A DNA stretch of 64,000 nt from Hyphodiscus hymeniophilus (GCA_016508695.1 VNKQ01000016.1:620001-684000), one strand, 5' to 3'; shown: positions 23,188-34,610, counted from the stretch's first letter. Notes: a model not told the origin generated them from the sequence alone. Numbers and translations are program-made.

Positions 23188-23737
23188 TGCAACATCGGTT
23201 TTTGGGTTTGTTGTGAGTGTAGTCTACTGACGGACGTCGCTTCGGCTGCCATGGCCCATGGTAGAGGTAAGAGTGGGACGTAGCCTAGGTAGGTGATTGA
23301 CTTGGGCCTGGGGACATTGGGGAGCAGATAAACGTCGCGAGTGAGCAAAGCGTTGTCATTGGACGAATCTCTTAGCTGCTATGCGGTGGTGCTATGAATT
23401 ACTAGAAAGCGGTATCTTGTGTGATTGAGCCCAACCTGCAATCAAATACCACATGAAGAATTCAATTTTAAAGGTAAACTCAAGAATACCAAGAACGATT
23501 AGTTGTATTTCAGCTCCAAGGGGAAGGGGTGTGCGCCTGAGAAAATGTGGGGGTGGCAATAGCCATCAATTTAGACCTCCCATAATTCTTCAACGGTCCA
23601 TGCAACTTGACCGACCAACTTCGTTACGACTCCCGCGATTCGACTTCCGCAAAATTGTACCTCCTCAGCAGCTGTTACACATCGTACCTTCTTATAACCA
23701 CTCATCAGCCACTCAATCGGGGCCTGTGCGACTCACA

Positions 23738-24424
23738 ATGCCACTCCGCGCGCCTTCGCATCCATCCCTAACCTGCCTCCGAAACTTCACATCGACCTCT
23801 TCCCTTCTCGCGAAATCAACAAAGAAGCGCCTAGCATTCGAACACGCCAACATCCCCGTCTATCCCTACGGACCCTCTGAATTGTACAAACAATCAAATT
23901 TCGGTCTCTACGGTGCGCAAAAGATCCAGTTTGGCAATAGCGTGTCCGAGAAAAACGAAATCAAGAATCGTCGATACTGGCGCCCCAACGTCCATTCCAA
24001 ACGGCTATGGAGTGATTCGCTGGAAACTTTTATAAGGGTGCGGATAACGACGAGGGTGTTGCGGACACTGGATAAAGTGGGTGGACTCGATGAATACTTG
24101 CTCGGGGAGAAGGCCGGACGGATCAAGGAATTGGGAATGGAGGGATGGAAATTGAGGTGGAGGATTATGCAGACTAAGAAAATCAAGGAGAGGTTCAAGA
24201 CTCAGAGGAAGCAACTGGGATTGCCACCAGTGGAGGGGGCGCTTGTTGGGAGTAGTGGAAACTTAGCAAGCGCGGAGGAGGTCGAGGAGGAGGTCAGGCT
24301 GTTTGATAGGGATTTGGAGATGGGCAAGGATATGAAGCTTGGAGAAGAGCTTGAGCAGGATGCTGAGGATGGTGGGTTCATGCAGGAGGGGAGACCTGGG
24401 AGCAAGGACAAGGTCGAGTTGTAG
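23738..24424 (+). CDS. MRPL24: Mitochondrial large-subunit ribosomal protein bL28m
   Basis: Component of the mitochondrial large ribosomal subunit. The bL28 core is clear: NFGLYGAQKIQFGNSVSEK, then RRYWRPNVHSKRLWSDSL (residues about 56-92), followed by VLRTLDKVGGLDEYLL. The start at 23738 gives 228 residues with a short Ser/Arg/Leu-rich mitochondrial targeting stretch. The same frame is open upstream to 23453 with other ATGs, but that extension looks non-coding. Compared with bacterial L28 (about 75 residues), the fungal protein has a long acidic, Glu-rich C-terminal extension (residues about 150-228). Single exon. Confidence 0.9.
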   Translation: MPLRAPSHPSLTCLRNFTSTSSLLAKSTKKRLAFEHANIPVYPYGPSELYKQSNFGLYGAQKIQFGNSVSEKNEIKNRRYWRPNVHSKRLWSDSLETFIRVRITTRVLRTLDKVGGLDEYLLGEKAGRIKELGMEGWKLRWRIMQTKKIKERFKTQRKQLGLPPVEGALVGSSGNLASAEEVEEEVRLFDRDLEMGKDMKLGEELEQDAEDGGFMQEGRPGSKDKVEL

Positions 24425-25299
24425 GTGGGAAGCACATGTAACTATATTGTACAGTTGGATGTATAGTGTCTAATAAATGCTTCGCTATCCTAGTGGAGGC
24501 TTACGTCCTTACTCTGTCACACGAATTGCACGCTAAGGTGGTTAGTGGCCAGTCCCATCTCAAACACTCTTTTTGCTTCAAGTCGACTGTGTTCTTTGTT
24601 GAAAGTCCGAAGTCTTCCGTATATTGCAAGTGCATAAGTTGGACGTTGGTGAGTATTCAAGGTTTGTCACAGTTCATCAAAACCAAGTGCATGGTTTAGA
24701 CGTTAATTCTATTAGTCTGATTCTACATGGATCAGGTACATTGAGAATGTCGAATTTCATCCACAGCAACCCAATAAATTGACGTCCAGCAGAGCCTTAC
24801 ATCAGAGCATATCTTTTGCCATTTATTTGATGGTTTCCGCTAAGCATTTGCAAGGTCTCAGGTTGCTTTGCGATCTTGAGCAAAGAATCATCCAAGGTAC
24901 TGAATACTAGTCTGAACCACCTGGAGAAATCATGGACAACGTTGTTCGATAGCCCAGTCTGGTTTCTCCTCCCGTGTTTGGATCTTGAATATGATATAGG
25001 CAGGCCACTAGTAGCTTCTCGCAATTTGTTGAAGGCTTTTTGAAAGCCGTCCCTGGTTCCTTCGTTCGAAAATTCAAACTCTGAATGGTGGAAGAAGGCA
25101 GCAGGAATCGTTAGTAAACGTGAAATCGGATTCAACAGCACTACTTCAGATGCCAATCAGACTGGTTGTTGGATGAAGTGGCAATGTATATGCCAACGTC
25201 ATGATCATCCTGGATTATTCTAGTCGCTCCCTGAGCACAGCCTTGCCACAACAAGTGCAGTTTCTCCCACTCGACATCCGCCTTGACATATGGATCAGT
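24425..25299. other. Gene-free stretch
   Basis: It holds the 3' ends of the ribosomal protein gene and of the first SprT-like gene, which converge. A minus-strand frame at 24797-25156 (119 codons) has no recognisable domain; it might be a small gene or a decayed fragment, and I do not call it. Confidence 0.4.
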
Positions 25300-26280
25300 T
25301 CAATTTTTGTCGCTGATCCGATTCACCAGTGGAGCCTCCTGCCAATTATCCACCGTCCAATGACTCCGTAGCCACCTATTCATTTTACTTGGTAGGCTCC
25401 TCGACCTCTTTTCTTTGTACAATACATTGTTTTCTAGGAAACGGATCTCCTGCAAATAATCTAAGATTTCAACGATATCCAGACCAAGCCGACATAGCTC
25501 TGCAGCATTCGGGAGATTAGCACCACGTTGCATTGCGCTCGCTATACCAATATTTCTACTAAGATCCAAAGACAATCCCTGATACTGCTGAATGTCCTCT
25601 ACAAATCCTTCGTTCTTATCATATCCCTCAAGCCAGCCTTTTTTGAAGTTCCGCCGCTTCTCGGTCGCATAGGCGGCTACTTGAAAGGAAGGATCGTGAC
25701 CTTCCCATGGCCTGTCTCTCGAGAACAAGAATTTCTCTCGGCAGCCATGCTTGCAAGTACAGGCGTAGATGAAGAACATGGCATGGATCATTTCATGGAG
25801 GAGAGTACTGATATATTCGTTTATCCTCAGACCGAGCTGATCTTCTTTGCTGACACGGATTGCAATGTAAGCGTGAGGGCGTTGCGTGAGGTACCTTGAA
25901 TCCCTTTCGTTTATGCCCGGTATGACAGCTTCGCAGTAGCCATATAAAGGGATGTCCATGCGTTGGCGAATATCGCGAAAGAGCTCTAGGGTGCAATATC
26001 CCTTCAACAGCCCATGAAAGAAGAAATCGTTGAAGATGTGGAAAAACTTTCGAATGTCCTTAATATTATCAGGTTGCGAGATGCTCCACGTCCCATCATA
26101 TCTGAATCTTTGCAGTGCATCCAGCTGGCGTGGACTCAGTTCATCTCTGTCGAGATGATTGACGACTGCTGCTGAGATGTCTTCGATGCTGTACGCGCCA
26201 GGTTTCAAGTGACCCGCCTCGAAATCCTTATTTCTGATGGGAAAAGGAACGTGTTTGACTTTTGGGGTATCAGTGCTCAT
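25300..26280 (-). CDS. SprT-like zinc metalloprotease-type protein A (326 aa)
   Basis: Single-exon gene. Residues about 75-200 form an SprT-like domain: FNDFFFHGLL near 83-92, then the HEMIH zinc-binding/catalytic motif (His162, Glu163, His166) and a third likely zinc ligand in the GHDPSF stretch (His195). A Cys-rich insertion (CTCKHGC, residues 174-180) follows the active helix. SprT-like proteins include the DNA-protein crosslink proteases Spartan and Wss1-type relatives, but this protein lacks obvious PCNA- or ubiquitin-binding motifs, so its substrate is unknown. It is divergently transcribed from a second SprT-like gene 313 bp away, and the two share the same layout, including a KPGAYSIEDI-type N-terminal block. 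Confidence 0.85.
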   Translation of the reverse strand: MSTDTPKVKHVPFPIRNKDFEAGHLKPGAYSIEDISAAVVNHLDRDELSPRQLDALQRFRYDGTWSISQPDNIKDIRKFFHIFNDFFFHGLLKGYCTLELFRDIRQRMDIPLYGYCEAVIPGINERDSRYLTQRPHAYIAIRVSKEDQLGLRINEYISTLLHEMIHAMFFIYACTCKHGCREKFLFSRDRPWEGHDPSFQVAAYATEKRRNFKKGWLEGYDKNEGFVEDIQQYQGLSLDLSRNIGIASAMQRGANLPNAAELCRLGLDIVEILDYLQEIRFLENNVLYKEKRSRSLPSKMNRWLRSHWTVDNWQEAPLVNRISDKN

Positions 26281-26593
26281 CTTAGAGTGTGTGATGTCTT
26301 GGTGGTCGGCGAGTGTTCAAAGTAGGCGAGATGGATTTAACTTTACCCTCTCACATATTACTCGACTTGAAGGATGATTCCTTGCTCTGAATAACACCTT
26401 CCAGAGTAGGTTGTGGGGCTGACAATCATAGTACATTCGAATTTCTATTCACCGTTCTGGGAAAGCAATAACTTTGATTCAAGGCTTCCGTTATAGTGCG
26501 TGACTTGTGCGTGAGCCTCGACAATGGCTTTCTGACTTTCCTATTTTTTGTATATTTTACAGTGTCAACTTTACGCATGCTAAACAAGACAAA
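26281..26593. promoter_or_regulatory. Shared divergent promoter region of the SprT-like pair
   Basis: 313 bp separate the two ATG codons of the head-to-head SprT-like genes, so promoters for both must lie here or overlap. I see no well-defined TATA box. Confidence 0.5.
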
Positions 26594-27409
26594 ATGTGGG
26601 AAAGTATACTAAGACAAGGACCAAAAGAACACCAAACGCATATTGTCATCCAAGAGAAAGATCTCAAGAGCGGACACATCAGGTTCACACCTGGCCGTCA
26701 CTCTACGCACTACCTCGTAGAGCTTTTGGGCGACAACTTCCGGCGACGTCGTAGCCGCAGTGGCCTCCAAAAGTCAGCCGTGGAAAAAATCAACTCTGGG
26801 CGTCACAAATGGCTACACCCTACTCCAGACGTATCTTACGACCGGGTCTTACAGTCCTGTTTCCAAAGTTTCGACGATCTCTTCTTTTTCGGTACGCTGA
26901 AAAATAACTGCACGATGTCATACTCTTCCAAAATAATACCAGGCGTGTTTGCCCGTACTAAACAAACAGGTTCCTGGAATCTGCAGTTCTGGAAGCCAGA
27001 GCAGCGAACCTTCAAAATCGAGGTTTATTCAAGAGCGAATGAGTCGAGTCATAAGCCCACCTTGATGACATGGTATATCGAGAATCTGTTGCATGAAATG
27101 TTGCATGCATTCTTGGAGATGTGGGGATGTCGTTCTTGTGTCAGTAGGCCAGAGAATTGCGGTGGTGGCCATGGCCCTGCGTGGCAGGCAGGTGCATATG
27201 CGTTACAGACCGCAATCAACGATATTCGGATTTTGTACAAACGAGTGGATTTGGGAAGGGAGATATCTTGGGCCTTGGAGCTTGTGGAATCCGGGAGGAG
27301 AGTAGATAGCGACGCAGTAAGATTGGCCAAGAAATGGGCAATGGACGTAAAAGACCTCAAAAAGGGTTATAAGGATGTGATGAGACTCCACGGCAGGGCG
27401 TCAGGCTAG
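26594..27409 (+). CDS. SprT-like zinc metalloprotease-type protein B (271 aa)
   Basis: Single exon; the first in-frame ATG is at 26594. It encodes an SprT-like domain with FDDLFFFGTL (93-102), HEMLH (His167, Glu168, His171) and a third histidine in GGHGPAWQ (His193), preceded by a Cys-containing insertion (CRSC, residues 179-182, and Cys189). The N-terminal GHIRFTPGRHSTHYLVELL block parallels protein A but overall identity is low. It lies head-to-head with gene A across 313 bp and looks like an old tandem inverted duplication with shared regulation possible (inference). Catalytic residues are intact, so both copies may be active. No nuclear localisation signal beyond an Arg-rich patch (RRRRSRS, 50-56) is seen. 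Confidence 0.83.
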   Translation: MWESILRQGPKEHQTHIVIQEKDLKSGHIRFTPGRHSTHYLVELLGDNFRRRRSRSGLQKSAVEKINSGRHKWLHPTPDVSYDRVLQSCFQSFDDLFFFGTLKNNCTMSYSSKIIPGVFARTKQTGSWNLQFWKPEQRTFKIEVYSRANESSHKPTLMTWYIENLLHEMLHAFLEMWGCRSCVSRPENCGGGHGPAWQAGAYALQTAINDIRILYKRVDLGREISWALELVESGRRVDSDAVRLAKKWAMDVKDLKKGYKDVMRLHGRASG

Positions 27410-28197
27410 GAAATAGGCACAGAGTGGGAGACTCTGGGGCGTGACAGGGGCTATTTAGTCGCAGATTATCAATGGGTTTGAAACTCTTTCTTCGCAAAAC
27501 GGCCTTAAGTGACCAAGTATGTCCTTGAGTTGCGCTGGCCTTTGTCCAGCTCACTTGAAGACACGATTTCCATCGCCCAGAAGGACTGGACGGCGCATTG
27601 ATGAATTTTCGGAGTATGTTATCGCGTATGAGGGTCGCACTCTATCTCGACGGGCAGCAGCTAACAAGACCACAGAGGTAGAACAAAGAACTTGAATATT
27701 CATTCTCGAATGCCGAAAGCTATACTAAAGTTGGTCATCACGAAATGATGTTAATGATATCAACCAAAGAATGCGGGACCCTCCTTGACCCAGTTTCGAG
27801 TTCAATGCACAGCAATGAACATTGAAGGTTAGACAAGGAGATGAGGAATTGACGTATGAATAGGAAGAAGAGGTAATGGAATATGTTTCCAGATTTGTAG
27901 TACTGGAAGAGAGAAAGACGTTTAATACGAAAAGCCGGCTGGCTTCACAAGAAGATCTAACAAGCGTGAATCCACTCACCAAAATCGGAGCCTAGGATCA
28001 TCGTCTCAGATGACATATCTATGTTAGAGGGGGACACCGTACTTACAAGAACATCAGCTCGACATGGATATACACCCTCGGTGTCGCTTTTGAAGTAGTT
28101 TGTCAGCATTGAATAAGTCTAGGTACAATGTAAGGAGGTAGCACCTTTTATGCCCATATGAACCCATCGCCAGTTCAACATTTGGCATACAATGCAA
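27410..28197. other. Gene-free stretch between convergent genes
   Basis: It contains the presumed 3' untranslated regions of SprT-like gene B and the SART1 gene. No supported coding sequence or repeat. Confidence 0.45.
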
Positions 28198-30237
28198 TCA
28201 TGCCAAGCGGACTCCAGCCGTCTTGTTCTTCTTGAATTGCTGAGCAGCCGCGCCGCTCATGCCACCAATCTGACTGCCGTCCAACGAACTCTGAGCCATC
28301 TTTCGGTTTTCGTCCGCGATCTTTTTCAGCATCTTCTCGGTCTTTTGCTTGCCGCTGCCTTTGCCGTGGAACTGGTGCGATAGCTCCTTGAAAGCCTCCT
28401 TTTGGTTCAAGCTCCGTCCGTGATCATCGACGTACTTGAGTTCGACGTTCGGTTTGTAATCTCTGTTAAAATGCTCTGCCAATTGCCGTGACTCGGCCTG
28501 ATCTCGGTATGTGTTCTGCTGCCTGGCATATTCTTCTTTCTCCCGAGCAGACATGCGGTCCAAACGGCCAGTCGCACGATCTCGTTCCCTTTGCGAGCGA
28601 GCCTTTGCTTCCGCTTCCTGCTCACGACGCTGCTTCTCGGCAAGGAACTTCTGCTTAGCTATGAAGACAGCATTTCGATCAGTGGGGTCTTCGTTCCTGA
28701 TGATACCTCTGTCTTTCAGAAGTTTCAATGTAGCTCCAACACCTTGCTCAAGCGTAGCCTCTTGTTCTAAACCATTGTCTGTGATATCAAGAATCTGTGA
28801 TTCTTGTCTTTGAATACGGGCCTGGCGGTCTTCATCGTCCTCGATATCTGCGTACGAGCGATCCATGTTGACATCGCCTTCCACGTCGGAATCATCGCCC
28901 ATTGCGGTGACAGCTTCTGCTTGAAGGGACATGGTTCTTGGTTGGTTCCGTCCCGGCTCAACAGGCTTTTGTAGATTCGCAACGAACTCGGATGTTTCAT
29001 CTATGACAAGCCCACCCTCGTTATCAGCAGCGTTATCCGTTGCTGGAGATGCTGAGGCTTCGTCTTTGAATTGCTGTGCAATTTCTTCGGGTCGAAATTT
29101 TTGACGCTTTTTGAGAGCATTTCGACGTTGTGCTGCCAAGGAAGCCTGTAGGTCGTCATCATCTACAAATGACATGTCCTCGAATGATCGCTTCTTTTTG
29201 GCCACGGATTGGTCGACATCCATAGAGTCAGCTTCTTCGGCAGGTACACCTGCTTCAACCACTGGAGATATATCATCCTCTTCAAAAGCCTTCTGGCGAG
29301 TCGATTTCGCTTTCTTCTTCTTGGGCTTCTTGATTCTTATTTCGGAGATATCGAGGTAGTCGGATCTTGGCTCGTCCTCTAAAGGAGCATTTAGTATTGA
29401 AAATTCGTCAGCAACAGGACCTGGACAATGCTTACTTAAAATGTCGAGACTGAACGACTTAGGCTTTGATCTCATCACAGTACCATCCGTACCCGTCGCC
29501 TCAGCCATACCTCCCTTGCCATCCAAGAGAAGACTCTTACTCTTCTTACCAATAATCTCGTCATCGTAATGTGCCAAGATGCTTTTCTCGCCAGTTTCAT
29601 CGAAATCGTTTGGGTTATAGACAGGCTTCTTCTTCTTTAGTTCAAGCTTTTCAGACAATTTCTCCCTCTCTCGCAAGTCCAAGTTCTCTAGCTCATCGCC
29701 TTCCACTTCATTCTCATCGATAGTTGTATCCTTTAGTGTAAGAACTTGCTCTTCGCCCTCCTCAAAGGCATCCGCTTCATGTCCTACTTTCACACCAGCG
29801 AGATCCTTCGTCGTGTACTCCGCAGCAGCCTCGGCCTCAGCAATCTCCTGTGCTTTCTTCCTCGCCTTCTCGATCTCTTTTTGCCGCTTCTTCTGCTTGA
29901 TCAACCAAGTCTTCGCGTCCATATCCTCGCCCTCATCGGCATCCCCAAGACCTTTGCCATCAAGTTTCGCAAATCGCTTAGCCGCATCTCGTGCTTTTTT
30001 AATGGCATCGGCTTTCGCATCGCGCTTCTTCTTCGCATCTTCTCCCTCCTGGATTTTGCGATAGTTGTCGTATGATTCCGCTTGTCGAGTTTCGAGGGTA
30101 CTGGCTGCCTCTTCATCGGGTTTGGATTGCGTATCTTTGAAAACTGGTCCACTGAGTGCGCCTGGGACTGGTAGCGGTTTCATACCCAGAGAGATCCGGA
30201 TCCGATTTGTCTCTTCAATGGATATTGTATCCGCCAT
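28198..30237 (-). CDS. SNU66: SART1/Snu66 family U4/U6.U5 tri-snRNP protein
   Basis: Pre-mRNA splicing factor of the U4/U6.U5 tri-snRNP. Single-exon frame of 679 residues. The N-terminal signature SIEETNRIRISLGMKPLPV (6-24) and the C-terminal block YVDDHGRSLNQKEAFKELSH followed by FHGKGSGK (about 606-633) are hallmarks of the SART1 family. Between them are long charged, helical Lys/Glu-rich segments (coiled coil about 80-140 and 515-590) and several Asp/Glu-rich low-complexity patches. The protein ends KKNKTAGVRLA. It is longer than yeast Snu66 and similar in layout to other filamentous-fungal members. The start is the first ATG and is directly followed by the family signature. Confidence 0.93.
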   Translation of the reverse strand: MADTISIEETNRIRISLGMKPLPVPGALSGPVFKDTQSKPDEEAASTLETRQAESYDNYRKIQEGEDAKKKRDAKADAIKKARDAAKRFAKLDGKGLGDADEGEDMDAKTWLIKQKKRQKEIEKARKKAQEIAEAEAAAEYTTKDLAGVKVGHEADAFEEGEEQVLTLKDTTIDENEVEGDELENLDLREREKLSEKLELKKKKPVYNPNDFDETGEKSILAHYDDEIIGKKSKSLLLDGKGGMAEATGTDGTVMRSKPKSFSLDILSKHCPGPVADEFSILNAPLEDEPRSDYLDISEIRIKKPKKKKAKSTRQKAFEEDDISPVVEAGVPAEEADSMDVDQSVAKKKRSFEDMSFVDDDDLQASLAAQRRNALKKRQKFRPEEIAQQFKDEASASPATDNAADNEGGLVIDETSEFVANLQKPVEPGRNQPRTMSLQAEAVTAMGDDSDVEGDVNMDRSYADIEDDEDRQARIQRQESQILDITDNGLEQEATLEQGVGATLKLLKDRGIIRNEDPTDRNAVFIAKQKFLAEKQRREQEAEAKARSQRERDRATGRLDRMSAREKEEYARQQNTYRDQAESRQLAEHFNRDYKPNVELKYVDDHGRSLNQKEAFKELSHQFHGKGSGKQKTEKMLKKIADENRKMAQSSLDGSQIGGMSGAAAQQFKKNKTAGVRLA

Positions 30238-32410
30238 GATTGCAATTAAATGTGACGTTTCTCAGGCCTCAAGACTCGATACCTTGAGAAGGTTGGGGCA
30301 GGTGTGATGTTTGCAGAGACTAGCGTTGGATGACTAAGCGCGGCCGCCTAAAAAAAATCTTATTTGAAACGATGCTCACAATTTTTCTTTCATCTTTTCA
30401 TAACAAACAGATTTGTGCCCAGCGGTCCCTTCAGCCAAAATTGCTTGCAGTGGCGGCTGTGAGGTTGACTACTGAGGCAGTTCGATGTCTATGGAGCCAT
30501 CAACCTTCACTGGTAATTCACATGGTGTCAATCATCCGATCGACAGATCTCAGATAAATCGGTCCTTACGAAGCCTGAGCTCGCCCAGGCTGAGCTCGGT
30601 GGACGAGTGATCGAAGACATGGCATTCCACCTCCCTTTACCGAGACCGTTGGTTTTTGAGGATGGGGAAAAACCGCCATCTGCCTACATTACTTTTGAGG
30701 AATCTCTCGAACCTTGGAAGTCTCGAGACCTTTCAACACGTCGAAGAACCTCGCCCGGGACTACTGCGGATAGTCTTTTTGGTTGGGAAGGACCTGACAT
30801 AATTGGCTGATCAGGTTGGGATATTTTCAATGTAAAGGGTGAATTGAAGGCGAGCTGTCTGCTCGTTGTTGCCATGGACTATGCTGAGGGCAGGACGGGC
30901 CAAGGCCAGTTCTCGAAACAAATAGCTCAATGTGATATACATGATAGCCGACTTGCATAGCATAGCGCAGAGCCCACCTTTAGAGAAGGCCCGATGCTCT
31001 GAAAGCGGTATCGTTGCGGTCCCTCTTGCTGCGTGTTGGGTGCATTCGAAGTTCGAAAACGGCCATGATATACCCTCACTTTATCCACAACGGAGAACTC
31101 ACGTATGATTCAAGGGGAGCGAAGGGAGGTATGATGTGGCTATGTCCTCCCCCTCATCCTCTTCCAGCCTCCATTCATTTCTCCGCTGCATGCCATCGTG
31201 CATAAAGCTTCTGTTTCAGCAACTCGCCTCGAGGCAGCCCTACGATTGTCCATCAGCAGACATATTAGCATATTGCGTGCATGCTCTTCGGCAGAGCAAG
31301 TGAACATGGAAGTAGAACAGGTACCGCGCATATCCTAAATCTGGCGGGAGGCGATGGGCAAAGCCATGAGTTCATTTTTTGACTTCCTTCGGATGAGTGA
31401 GGAAATCGAAAAACCTTAAGAACATACAAATATACATCTGCAACGGACGTTTCTCGGTGGAAATAAATGCTCCGGCCCATGCCTACCCACAGATGTTAGA
31501 TACCAAGCTCTGTCACATTGATCAGGCCTTCCCCGCATGACTTGCTTCGATCCGGAGCCTCCAAGTGTCTGGCGTCCATGATTGTAACTCTGCCCGCATG
31601 AATCGACACACGTCCCTGGATGACCCCAGACCTCGGCTTCAAATTTTGAACGCTGTGGTCAGTCTCAACAGCGTCGGCAGATTAGCAAAAGTGCAACGAT
31701 CTCTCGGGAGGCGCATGAGCTCAGGGGGACGGCCCGATTAGGGAGACGAAGATTGTGGGGTCGTGTAGTTCCGTAGCGTAGGTAAGGTAGTTTCGGGGTT
31801 ACTTTCCCCAGAAACAGGGGGCTTCGACGACGACGACAACAACCCGAATCTGCCGTAAGCGAACATCCCCAACCTCACTCCACCTCACTGTAAGCGAGCA
31901 AGCCATCTCGGCTATCATCATCCACAACATCTCCAGCTACCAGCATTGCCAGCAAGCACATGCAACTGCATCTACGTTGTTCCGCTCTGTTGCCATCCAC
32001 AACCCTCGACTCAACATCGGAAGATCCCACCACCACCCTCCTCCTTGTCCAGCCTTGACTTCCAGATGTGTCTTGGTATGAACGACCTCCCCTAGAGCTT
32101 ACACGAATCAGGAGGTGGCTTGTAACTTCGTACCTTGCAGAACAGGGAACGAGATAGGAAACAGAATAGACAGACGGGGCACGAGAGAAACCTCTCCGCC
32201 ACGGAACACCATCTCGATACAGACACCCCTCATCATTTGCCCACCATCCGAACTCGAAGACCCTGCCTAGGTAGCCGCGATTGAGTGAAGATGTTGGCTG
32301 ATGCAGCTCGCTTACTGTGAATACTGACGAGGACGTCGGCCTTACTCTCGAGTCACGAGAGAAGTCCTAGTGCAAAGAGCCCCATTGTAACTGTGTAGGG
32401 CGGCTTGAGA
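30238..32410. other. Long intergenic region upstream of glucoamylase
   Basis: About 2.2 kb without a supported gene. The right-hand part is the probable regulatory region of the glucoamylase gene; a GTGGGG word near 31755 fits the CreA consensus SYGGRG, but single matches are weak evidence. A short inverted GCTGAGCTCG/GCCTGAGCTCG arrangement lies near 30575-30600. Confidence 0.4.
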
Positions 32411-32418
32411 TATATAAA
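32411..32418 (+). promoter_or_regulatory. TATA box of the glucoamylase gene
   Basis: TATATAAA lies 93 bp upstream of the chosen ATG (32504). An in-frame ATG at 32423 is too close to this box to be in the transcript, which supports 32504 as the start. Confidence 0.65.
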
Positions 32419-32503
32419 CGCGATGGATCTCCTTTTCTCAAATTCTTTTCTCTCTGTCCTTCACTCCACCAACTCGACCGTCTTCTCCATCGCTCAGCCA
32501 ATC

Positions 32504-34610
32504 ATGCATTCTTTGAGTACTTTCTGGGTCTTTGGTAGTCTTGCCTTACAGATCTTCGCGTTTCCAAATCCCAGCAGAGTCGAGCAGCGCGAGGCCGAAC
32601 TCCTGAAACGCTCTGTCGATTCTTTCATTGCCACTGAAAGCCCCATTGCCCTTACAGACCTGCTTTGCAACATTGGCTCAGCTGGAGCTTGTGTTTCAGG
32701 CGCGAGTTCCGGAATAGTCATTGCGTCGCCTGACAAGACCAACCCAGACTGTGAGAAAGTACTTGGCGATGTTGGGTTATACGACTGACATTGCGTAGAT
32801 TTCTATACCTGGACTCGAGACTCCGCTTTGACCTTCAAGTGTATCGTGGATACCTTCATTTCCAGCTACTCTGCATCCCTTCAAGACGAGATCGAGAACT
32901 ACATCAATGCTCAGGCCTATCTTCAGACGGTTTCGAATCCATCTGGGAATCTTGCAAATGGCGGGCTGGGTTTGGCAGAGCCAAAGTTCAATCCTGATGA
33001 AACTGCGTTCACTGGATCTTGGGGTCGTCCACAGAGAGATGGACCTGCCTTGAGAGCAACTGCACTCATCACCTACTCGAAGTGGTTGATTGCTAATGGC
33101 TATTCATCTACTGCCAGCTCTTTGATCTGGCCTATCATCCAAAATGATCTGAGCTATGTCACAGAATACTGGTAAGCTTCCCATTAACGGCACGCGCCAT
33201 TTCCTAATCGAGATGCAGGAACCAGACTGGTTTTGATCTTTGGGAGGAAGTTGATGGTTCAAGCTTCTTCACCCTTCAAGCCCAGCACCGTGCACTCGTG
33301 GAAGGAAGTGCCTTAGCCGCTCAGCTAGGAAAGTCTTGCACATATTGCGATTCTCAAGCACCACAGGTTCTTTGCTTCCTTCAAAGCTTCTGGGGATCAT
33401 CGCAGGGTTACATCCTCGCCAACATTAATGAAAACAATGGAAGAACAGGTAAAGATGCGAACACCCTTCTTGGATCGATCCATAACTTCGATCCCACTGC
33501 TGGGTGTGACGTGTCGACTTTCCAGCCGTGGGTATTCTCATCTTTAACTGAATCTTTTGGCTAACATCTTACAGGTGCTCCGATCGTGCCTTGGCAAATC
33601 ACAAAGTCGTCACAGATTCGTTCAGGTCTATTTACACAATCAATTCCGGGATCGCTGAAGGTGACGCTGTCGCGGTGGGACGATACCCTGAAGACAGCTA
33701 TCAAGGCGGCAATCCTTGGTACCTCAACACACTCGCAGCAGCCGAGCAACTTTATGATGCACTCTACACCTGGAACAAACAAGGATCCATTGCTGTGACT
33801 GCTACTTCTCTTGGCTTTTTCAAGGACTTCGACTCCTCCATCACCGCTGGGACCTACGCTTCGTCTTCATCAACCTACTCGACCCTTTACAATGCTGTTA
33901 AGGCATACGCAGATGGCTATGTGGACATCGTGGCCACTTACGCTCAATCGAATGGTTCACTATCGGAGCAATTTTCTCGGTCAAATGGAGCTCCTCTCTC
34001 AGCTTACGACCTAACGTGGTCATATGCTGCCTTCTTGACATGCGCTGCCCGGAGAGCCGGTGTTGTTCCGTATTCATGGGGGGAGCCGACAGCCTCCAGC
34101 GTCCCTGCAGTTTGTTCTGCAACTTCGGCAATCGGAACGTTCAGCACTGCTTCCACCGGCTCTTGGCCTTCAAGCCAAACTCCAGTCACAGGTGGTGGCT
34201 CATCGAAGACCACAACGACAGGTGGTGGCTCATCGAAGACTACAACGACGGGCAGTGGCACGGCAACAAGCACAAGTTCCAGCTGCGCAAACCCAACTTC
34301 TGTGGCCGTGACATTTGATGAGATTGTCACCACAACTGTTGGAGAAAACATCAAGATTGCAGGCGATGTATCGGTACTAGGAAATTGGGATACAGACGAT
34401 GCATACGCCTTGTCGGCCGCTGACTATACTTCCTCGAACCATCTTTGGTTCGCGAAAATCTCTTTCGCCCCAGGAACTGTGATTCAGTACAAATACATCA
34501 ACGTTGCTAGTAATGGAGATGTCACTTGGGAAGCCGACCCCAATCATACTTACACCGTGCCAGCGTCATGTGCGACATCTGCCACAGTCAGCAACACCTG
34601 GCAAACCTAA
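32504..34610 (+). CDS. Secreted glucoamylase (GH15) with CBM20 starch-binding domain
   Basis: Exo-1,4-alpha-glucosidase releasing glucose from starch ends. Four exons: 32504-32750, 32799-33171, 33219-33527, 33575-34610; 654 residues. Residues 1-20 are a signal peptide, and a Lys-Arg site before SVDSFIATE (about residue 36) suggests Kex2 removal of a short propeptide. The GH15 domain (about 37-510) has FYTWTRDSALT, GSWGRPQRDGPALRA and the signature GFDLWEEVDGSSFFT (general acid likely Glu216); Glu in SNGSLSEQF (about 441) is the likely catalytic base. A Gly/Ser/Thr linker follows (about 516-546), encoded by a 30-bp repeat, then CBM20 (about 550-654; ENIKIAGDVSVLGNW, WEADPNHTYTVP). All catalytic motifs are intact. 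Confidence 0.97.
34191..34250 (+). repeat. 30-bp tandem repeat in the glucoamylase linker
   Basis: Two near-identical 30-bp units (34191-34220, 34221-34250) encode GGGSSKTTTT twice. Linker length may vary between strains through this repeat. Confidence 0.85.

Noticed and set aside
24797..25156. 119-codon minus-strand frame as a gene
   Set aside because: No recognisable domain, no upstream exon that fits, and it lies in the 3' flank of the SprT-like gene A. Not excluded as a decayed fragment.
25160..25299. Open frame continuing past the stop of SprT-like gene A, suggesting stop-codon readthrough
   Set aside because: About 46 extra open codons can easily occur by chance and the stop context is not a known readthrough motif.
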